A stretch of DNA of 64,000 nt, taken from positions 124,001-188,000 of the forward strand of contig NZ_QJTJ01000004.1 in NCBI RefSeq assembly GCF_003217295.1. The letters run 5' to 3'. Of the stretch, positions 59,316 through 64,000 are shown one piece after another. The position numbers and the translations under genes were made by a program. The stretch is from Ureibacillus chungkukjangi. GTDB taxonomy: Bacteria > Bacillota > Bacilli > Bacillales_A > Planococcaceae. The notes beneath the pieces are model-generated. The model did no database searches and had not been told where the DNA came from. It was given only the letters and a program-made list of their open reading frames with translations. How positions within the stretch are numbered: the first letter of the stretch is position 1; the number at the start of each line of letters is the position of its first letter.

Positions 59316-60962
59316 GTGAAAGGCAGCAGCTTACGAAGAGGTATTGCAATTTTTATGATTGCATTTATGTTGTTCTGGTCAGCCTTACCGTCTATAACGA
59401 TGGCCTTCTTTATTACACCAGGTAATGCCATTAATGCGGGAGACCCAATATCAGGAGGGCAGCCCATTACTGGAGGGCAGTTCATCATTCCAGGTGATCC
59501 AGTTGATGGAGGAAATGCCTATCAAGGTGGCCCGGTTTTACAGGGTGGGAATGGCGCAATTTCTGGTCAGCCACTGATTCCACCTTATCAAAGCAGTAAC
59601 GGGCAATGGATTATCCCGAATGTTGCTGGGACTTTGCCGATTAATAATCCAATCTTGACTGGTGGAGCTATGACAGGGGGCGAGGGTCCTTCTGGAGGCG
59701 AAGCGGTTAATGGAGGGAATGCAACTGAAGGTGGAGAAGGCGCAACTGGCGGGGAAGCTGTTAATGGTGGAGAAGGCAGTACGTCAGGTGATTCGATAAC
59801 TGGAGGCGATCCTACTAAAGGTGGCGAAGGCCCAACCGGCGGCAATGTCGGAAGTGGAGGCGATCCTACTAAAGGTGGCGAGGGTCCAACCGGCGGCAAT
59901 GTCGGAAGTGGAGGCGATCCTGCAGAAGGTGGCGAAGGTCCAAGTGGTGGCAATGTCGGAAGTGGAGGAGACCCTGCAGAAGGTGGCGAAGGCCCAACCG
60001 GTGGCAATGCCTCAACTGGAGGCGATCCCGCTCAGGGAGGTCAAGGTCCATCTGGAGGGAATGCTACAGATGGAGGCGATGCTGGGAATGGTGGTACAAC
60101 TACAGGCGGTAATTCCATTGATGCGGGTTCTTCCGCAGAGATTGATAGAGGGATTGCTGGTGATATTCACACCATAGTAAAAAATACTAGGCGATATATT
60201 ACGAGCTTTGGTAAGACATTTCTGGAAGGAGCAACTGCTGCATATGCAGGTTTCGGTTTCCAGCAATTAAAATCGGGAAATTATAAAGTTGTCGGAAAAA
60301 GCTCCATAAAAAATCCAGTATTCAATTATTTCTATGATAACTATAAGAAATATAGCTTAGACGGCCGAGATGCCTATATGCCAGCTGGGAAGTCGAATCC
60401 AAAGCCATATCGAGTAACGACTTTCCTGGACAGCAAAAAGTTCACGAATTTTAGCTCAGTCTCGAGTGCATTAAGTAGCTCCTGGAGTAGTGTGAAGTCT
60501 AGTCTAAATGATGGCTTCAATGTTTTTTCAAAGAAATTCTGGTCTCTTTCAAACACCATGAAATTAAATGGACCAGTAAATATCATTTCCTCAGCATTCA
60601 CGAGTGTTTATGATTATGGCTGGGGGAACAAATCAAGTCAAGGCTTTTTATCCTCCAACTTTGCAGCAGATCTAACAGTTGATGTTGCAGTTGGTGCAGG
60701 GACAACAGCTTTATCTGCAGCTCTTTCTAGTGCAGCTGCTGGTGCGGTTGCAGGCTCAGTTGTACCGGGGCTAGGCACAGCTGTTGGCGCAGTTGTTGGT
60801 TTAGGTGCTGGTTTATTGTCCAATCATCTCATTAACGGAACGGAAACAGGACGTCGTGCGAAGAAATGGGTTAGTGAAAAGCTAAGTCAAGGCTATAGTA
60901 AGGTAGCTGATGGAGCAAAGGGATTATTTAATGGGGCAAAAAAATTATTTGGTTTTGGCTGA
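59316..60962 (+). CDS. Secreted GGxxxx-repeat protein with glycine-zipper C-terminus
   Basis: A 548-residue protein of no known family. A signal peptide (about 1-35) is followed by about 240 residues of hexapeptide repeats of the GG-x4 type; the core is an 18-residue higher-order unit (GGDPTKGGEGPTGGNVGS) repeated about five times near residues 165-255. Residues 285-450 are globular with Tyr/Ser-rich strands. The C-terminus has small-residue membrane-like helices (AGAVAGSVVPGLGTAVGAVV, GLGAGLLSNHL) and a Lys-rich amphipathic end. The GTG start follows GTGAGGTGAAAGT. Position in a Tad locus suggests a surface or pilus-associated role, which is inference. Confidence 0.72.
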   Translation: MKGSSLRRGIAIFMIAFMLFWSALPSITMAFFITPGNAINAGDPISGGQPITGGQFIIPGDPVDGGNAYQGGPVLQGGNGAISGQPLIPPYQSSNGQWIIPNVAGTLPINNPILTGGAMTGGEGPSGGEAVNGGNATEGGEGATGGEAVNGGEGSTSGDSITGGDPTKGGEGPTGGNVGSGGDPTKGGEGPTGGNVGSGGDPAEGGEGPSGGNVGSGGDPAEGGEGPTGGNASTGGDPAQGGQGPSGGNATDGGDAGNGGTTTGGNSIDAGSSAEIDRGIAGDIHTIVKNTRRYITSFGKTFLEGATAAYAGFGFQQLKSGNYKVVGKSSIKNPVFNYFYDNYKKYSLDGRDAYMPAGKSNPKPYRVTTFLDSKKFTNFSSVSSALSSSWSSVKSSLNDGFNVFSKKFWSLSNTMKLNGPVNIISSAFTSVYDYGWGNKSSQGFLSSNFAADLTVDVAVGAGTTALSAALSSAAAGAVAGSVVPGLGTAVGAVVGLGAGLLSNHLINGTETGRRAKKWVSEKLSQGYSKVADGAKGLFNGAKKLFGFG

Positions 60963-61085
60963 TTGGAAGAAGAGTTGTTCCTATAAGTGGACAGCTCTTT
61001 ATCCCCAAAAGGTTAGTAGCAAATAGAATACATAAAATTTCTAGCATCAATGGTTACGTAGCAAAAGAAAGGGGGCTTTAACTAT

Positions 61086-61460
61086 ATGTTTAATACCATC
61101 AAATTTTTACAAGCTCTTGGGGCAAGTTTGTTAGTGACGATTATCGTCTCGTTTATCATTGGCTTTATTCCAATACACAGCATGAACTTATTCGTTTTTA
61201 TTCAATTGCTTCTCACGTATGGAGCTATGGGGTATTTTGCAGCAAAATGGAATCCACAAACTCCCTACACAACAGCTTATTTGGGAGCATTAGTCATTGC
61301 TGTTACGAGCTTCCTTCTTTCCCATTATGTATTTAATATTTTAGTTTTTACAGATCCGGAGGGAATTGCACGAAGCCTGACGTTTGCTGTTCTGACAAGT
61401 TTACTAGTTGCCTATATCTATACAGTAATTAGAACAAGAAGAGAAGGTGTTCTCCAATGA
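61086..61460 (+). CDS. Hypothetical membrane protein, four helices
   Basis: A 124-residue protein with four hydrophobic segments (about 8-28, 34-53, 60-82 and 95-116) and a basic C-terminus. It resembles no family I know. AAAGAAAGGGGGC precedes it. The stop overlaps the next gene by ATGA, so it belongs to the same transcript; it may help build or place the pilus. Confidence 0.65.
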   Translation: MFNTIKFLQALGASLLVTIIVSFIIGFIPIHSMNLFVFIQLLLTYGAMGYFAAKWNPQTPYTTAYLGALVIAVTSFLLSHYVFNILVFTDPEGIARSLTFAVLTSLLVAYIYTVIRTRREGVLQ

Positions 61461-62125
61461 TTCGTGATATTTTCGATATTTATAACCGGAATTGGAGTCA
61501 AATATTAATTTGGTCTTTTTTAATCATTCTTCCTGTGACGACACTAAGTTTTTTAGGTATGGTTTATGTCATTAGCTCAGAAGATTCTATTGCTCCTCAT
61601 TACTTTGCGGGGCTTGCGCTTTTGCTGAATTTTTTGATTTGTATACCACCATTTAAGAAAATGGTTCAGATTGATAAACAAGATGATACGATTAAGCCGA
61701 TCGACGGGATACGATTTTTCTGCAAGCAATTCGGAATCATCCTCGTCTTTACCAGTATTATTTACTTTATTGCCTATTTGGGCATGTTTCTATTGTTTAT
61801 TCCAACTGTAATGGCGATGATTTTTTTATTAGTTTTCCCATTCTTTTCAGAGCAGCGAAGTGTAAAGGAAGTACTGTCCCAATCTATAAGTGCCATTGTG
61901 AGAGAAAATTTTGCATTGATTGGTGATCTCATTGTGATTTTAAGTATTAATCTAGGAATTTGGGCGATTCTCATGCTCTTTTTTGAGCAGTATGACAATA
62001 ATTTATTGGCTTATTTAATCATTCGCAGTGTGCTAAATATGCTCATATTCCCGTTTTTCTATATTTACTTAACGCTGAGATATCAAGCAACGCCAAGCGG
62101 CCAACTAGCGAACGAAAGATGGTGA
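61457..62125 (+). CDS. Hypothetical membrane protein, about six helices
   Basis: A 222-residue polytopic protein. It starts IRDIFDIYNRNWSQILIWSF, has about six hydrophobic helices and a loop (FFSEQRSVKEVLSQSISAIV) that recalls the membrane part of DUF975-type integral proteins. Function unknown. It is coupled by ATGA to the previous gene and its stop overlaps the next start by one base. Confidence 0.65.
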   Translation: MIRDIFDIYNRNWSQILIWSFLIILPVTTLSFLGMVYVISSEDSIAPHYFAGLALLLNFLICIPPFKKMVQIDKQDDTIKPIDGIRFFCKQFGIILVFTSIIYFIAYLGMFLLFIPTVMAMIFLLVFPFFSEQRSVKEVLSQSISAIVRENFALIGDLIVILSINLGIWAILMLFFEQYDNNLLAYLIIRSVLNMLIFPFFYIYLTLRYQATPSGQLANERW

Positions 62126-62577
62126 TGAAGCGGATGGAAAAATTAATAAGTAACGAGCACGTCCAATTAGATTTTCGGAAAACAAATCTGATGCTTATGA
62201 TTTTATGGTCTTTTCTAACATTGGGTGCCTATATTGGGGTATGGTTTTTAAAACAAAGAGATACCATTCAGCAGTTTCCCACAAAGCTTGGCATTCACTT
62301 TGGGCTTTGGCGATTCTTTACGATTGCCTCCTTTGTATTTTTATTTATCAAGATTTTTGGCGGGATTATTTTAAGTGAATATGGAATAGACAATATTCAG
62401 TCCTATGAAACGATTTTTAACTTCTTCTTTATAGGACTGCTCTATTATTCTATTTTCCGCTTAAAAGAAGGCTTAGAGGATGAATACGGCATTTCTTTGA
62501 ATTTTTATTTACTAGTATTTTTTCATATTTTCTATATTCAGTATAAACTGAACCAATCACAGTTAGTAAAGGGATGA
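62125..62577 (+). CDS. Hypothetical membrane protein, about four helices
   Basis: A 150-residue protein with hydrophobic segments near 20-42, 60-82, 95-112 and 122-138. WSFLTLGAYIGVWFLKQRDTI recalls DUF4234-type membrane proteins (a hydrophobic helix plus a Trp/Arg-rich loop), but this is a loose resemblance. The ATG at 62125 overlaps the previous stop by one base; an ATG at 62119 is possible but would overlap more. Confidence 0.62.
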   Translation: MKRMEKLISNEHVQLDFRKTNLMLMILWSFLTLGAYIGVWFLKQRDTIQQFPTKLGIHFGLWRFFTIASFVFLFIKIFGGIILSEYGIDNIQSYETIFNFFFIGLLYYSIFRLKEGLEDEYGISLNFYLLVFFHIFYIQYKLNQSQLVKG

Positions 62578-62581
62578 TGTT

Positions 62582-63172
62582 ATGAAGCAGCAACTACCAA
62601 CTGTATCATTTTCGAAAAATCGGGTTTTTATCACCCTATTTCTACATGTCGTTATTGGAGCAATGAGCAGCTTTGCACCAGAAGAGAATGTAGGCACCTG
62701 GATGAAAATTAATATTCTATTGGCACTTATTTTCGGACTGACAAATTACATTCTATGGATTATCCATAAGAATGATAGTAAACGGTATTTTTCATTACAT
62801 TCCTTTGTGATGATGCTGGGGGTTGCTTATTATATGATGGCGCCAGCCTTTAGAAGCCTTTACCCAACCTTGTTTTTCTGGATTTTATTAGTCGTGACGA
62901 TTGGATTTTTAGGGTTCCTTTTACTAAAGCGTGATGAGATCACAAGAGCGCTTGTTAACCCTCAAGATGCTTGGTTTAAGAAAATCGTCTTTGGCTATTG
63001 CGGCGTTATATTTATTTTAGGCAGTACGCTATGGGCTTACATGCTTGCGACACAAACGGGTCCATTCATGCCGGTTGCCATTATGCTCTTTTTTATAGGC
63101 ATCTTTTTAATGATGGTTTCACCAGCCATGCTATCGACACCAAAACGTGTAAGAGAGCTAGAACAGCTTTGA
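62582..63172 (+). CDS. Hypothetical membrane protein, about six helices
   Basis: A 196-residue protein with about six hydrophobic segments, one ending VGTWMKINILLALIFGLTNY and another IVFGYCGVIFILGSTLWAYM. Function unknown. It is 4 bases after the previous stop and about 70 bases before the TadE-like gene, inside the same run of genes. A ribosome site GGGATGATGTT precedes the ATG. Confidence 0.65.
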   Translation: MKQQLPTVSFSKNRVFITLFLHVVIGAMSSFAPEENVGTWMKINILLALIFGLTNYILWIIHKNDSKRYFSLHSFVMMLGVAYYMMAPAFRSLYPTLFFWILLVVTIGFLGFLLLKRDEITRALVNPQDAWFKKIVFGYCGVIFILGSTLWAYMLATQTGPFMPVAIMLFFIGIFLMMVSPAMLSTPKRVRELEQL

Positions 63173-63241
63173 TGTAGGGTCATGGCTGTTCTGCTTTTTA
63201 TAATAGGAGTACATAAGGGATTTACGAAGGAGGCGATTTGT

Positions 63242-63640
63242 TTGAAGCGACGGGAACGACTAAAGGATGAAAGAGGATCGCTTTCCATAGAGTTCTTAGG
63301 GATTCTTCCATTATATTTCTTACTCTTCCTGCTACTTTGGCAGGTGGTAGCTTCTGGCTATGCGGTAATCAGCTTGAAGGCGGTGGCATCTGACGCAGCG
63401 CAGGTTTATGCGGTATCTGAGGATTACTATGAAACAAAAGAAGTGATTGATCAATCAATCGGTGGTTCTTCGCTATTGCGAAATCATTATTTTGTCATCC
63501 AAAATGTCTCTGGAAGTGCTGATTTATTTGAAATCAAAATTACAGCCAGCCATCCATTAGTCTTTCTGCCAGATAGCTTTGCCAATCGAGCTTCCATCTC
63601 TATCGACTCAAAGGCAACAGGAAAGGTGCTTGTCCCATGA
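63242..63640 (+). CDS. TadE-like pseudopilin
   Basis: A 132-residue protein. A basic leader ends in KDERGSLSIEFLGILPLYF, the TadE-type prepilin site (Gly then Glu-5) and hydrophobic stem; the rest is a small beta-rich domain (AVSEDYYETKEVIDQSIG, FEIKITASHPLVFLPDSF). Pseudopilins of this type are needed for Tad pilus assembly. I chose the TTG at 63242, with GGAGGCGATTTG upstream; a longer frame from 63182 would add a non-family hydrophobic stretch. The stop overlaps the next start by ATGA. Confidence 0.78.
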   Translation: MKRRERLKDERGSLSIEFLGILPLYFLLFLLLWQVVASGYAVISLKAVASDAAQVYAVSEDYYETKEVIDQSIGGSSLLRNHYFVIQNVSGSADLFEIKITASHPLVFLPDSFANRASISIDSKATGKVLVP

Positions 63641-64000
63641 AGCATTTAAAAAATGAAAAGGGCAGTGCAGCAATATTCCTGCTGTGGATCATGACAGTCA
63701 TTATCGTTCTGTCCCTTCTTATCGTCAATATCGCCAAGGTCTACGCCGTCAAGCAACAGGCATCAACCGCCGCGCAACTAGGAGCCTTTGCGGCAACGAG
63801 TGAGATTTTGTTCGCCACCGAGGAAGCCATCAAGGATTTTGATAAGGCCATGCTAGAGACGCTTGGAGAAGGCGAAGAATACGAGGCGCTATGGGATGAA
63901 ATCGAAGAACGCAAAAAAAGCTATCTAGCAAATGGAGACGGGGAGCAACGGGCTTATATCAAGGCTTTAAATGAAATGCTGCCTGGAAGATTAGGAGACC
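63637..64000 (+). CDS. TadG-like protein, N-terminal part (cut by window end)
   Basis: Open to the window edge: 121 residues are visible. It starts MKHLKNEKGSAAIFLLWIMT then a hydrophobic helix and SLLIVNIAKVYAVKQQASTA, AAQLGAFAATSEIL, which is the TadE/TadG N-terminal pattern of a stem helix followed by AxxxxD-like small-residue helix. The charged helical part after residue 60 (EEAIKDFDKAMLETLGEGEE) is typical of longer TadG proteins. It overlaps the TadE-like gene by 4 bases. Confidence 0.72.
   Translation, partial: MKHLKNEKGSAAIFLLWIMTVIIVLSLLIVNIAKVYAVKQQASTAAQLGAFAATSEILFATEEAIKDFDKAMLETLGEGEEYEALWDEIEERKKSYLANGDGEQRAYIKALNEMLPGRLGD

Noticed and set aside
59588-60007. Pro/Ser-rich minus-strand frame opposite the GG-repeat gene
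   Set aside because: It is the shadow of GG codons (PP on the opposite strand) and has no ribosome site.

Overview
The window looks like a chromosomal segment of a motile, S-layer-forming member of the Bacillales, most likely Lysinibacillus, Solibacillus or a close Planococcaceae relative. This rests on SLH-anchored surface proteins, a csaB-type pyruvyl transferase, a secA2-slaP pair, AT-rich DNA with strong GGAGG ribosome sites, and a gene order close to Bacillus subtilis (tagO, LCP gene, yvyE, degS, degU, degV, comFA, comFC, yvyF, flgM, flgN, flgK, flgL, yviE, fliW, csrA, hag, flaG, fliD, fliS, hpf). The genus is inferred; no rRNA is present.

Region 1 (1-21.9 kb) is cell-envelope biology: the end of a polysaccharide polymerase, two divergent SLH proteins (a glucosaminidase and a NAGPA-type glycosidase), a three-gene operon (csaB, GT4 glycosyltransferase, MurJ-like flippase), a TetR regulator, an S41 protease, BrnQ, a LysM-NlpC/P60 hydrolase, slaP-secA2, tagO, an LCP ligase and yvyE. 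CsaB would pyruvylate the wall polymer bound by SLH domains, and SecA2/SlaP would export SLH proteins. Region 2 (22.3-28.5 kb) holds degS-degU, a lipoprotein, a DegV protein and comFA-comFC (comFB absent).

Region 3 (28.5-50.4 kb) is the late flagellar cluster, with sigma-D promoters, a CsrA-type hairpin in the hag leader and a sigma-H promoter before hpf. Two things break it. The first flagellin gene carries a 365-nt ORF-less group I intron near its 3' end, recognised by its P, Q, R and S core elements and by exact restoration of the reading frame using the second flagellin as reference. The second flagellin has lost its first codons to the right edge of an approximately 8.9 kb accessory element. 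That element carries two tyrosine recombinases, an SSB-like protein, a primase-polymerase/helicase, a duplicated-domain DNA-binding candidate, several families of short repeats and a possible two-gene cargo (membrane protein plus SEC-C protein).

Region 4 (50.6-64 kb) contains a DUF559-like nuclease gene, a repeat-rich spacer and a Tad (Flp) pilus locus: cpaB, cpaE, cpaF, tadB, tadC, a small pilin, a vWA lipoprotein, a secreted GGxxxx-repeat protein, four unrecognised membrane proteins and two TadE/TadG-like pseudopilins, the last cut by the window edge.

Several intergenic regions hold short-period tandem repeats: nine 52-bp units at 12.9-13.4 kb, 21-bp units of unrelated sequence at 14.9 kb and 26.2 kb, and palindromic ATAAGAGG-type repeats at 9.6 kb and 51.3-51.9 kb. 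Start codons were moved from the longest reading frame wherever a ribosome site clearly favoured an internal start.
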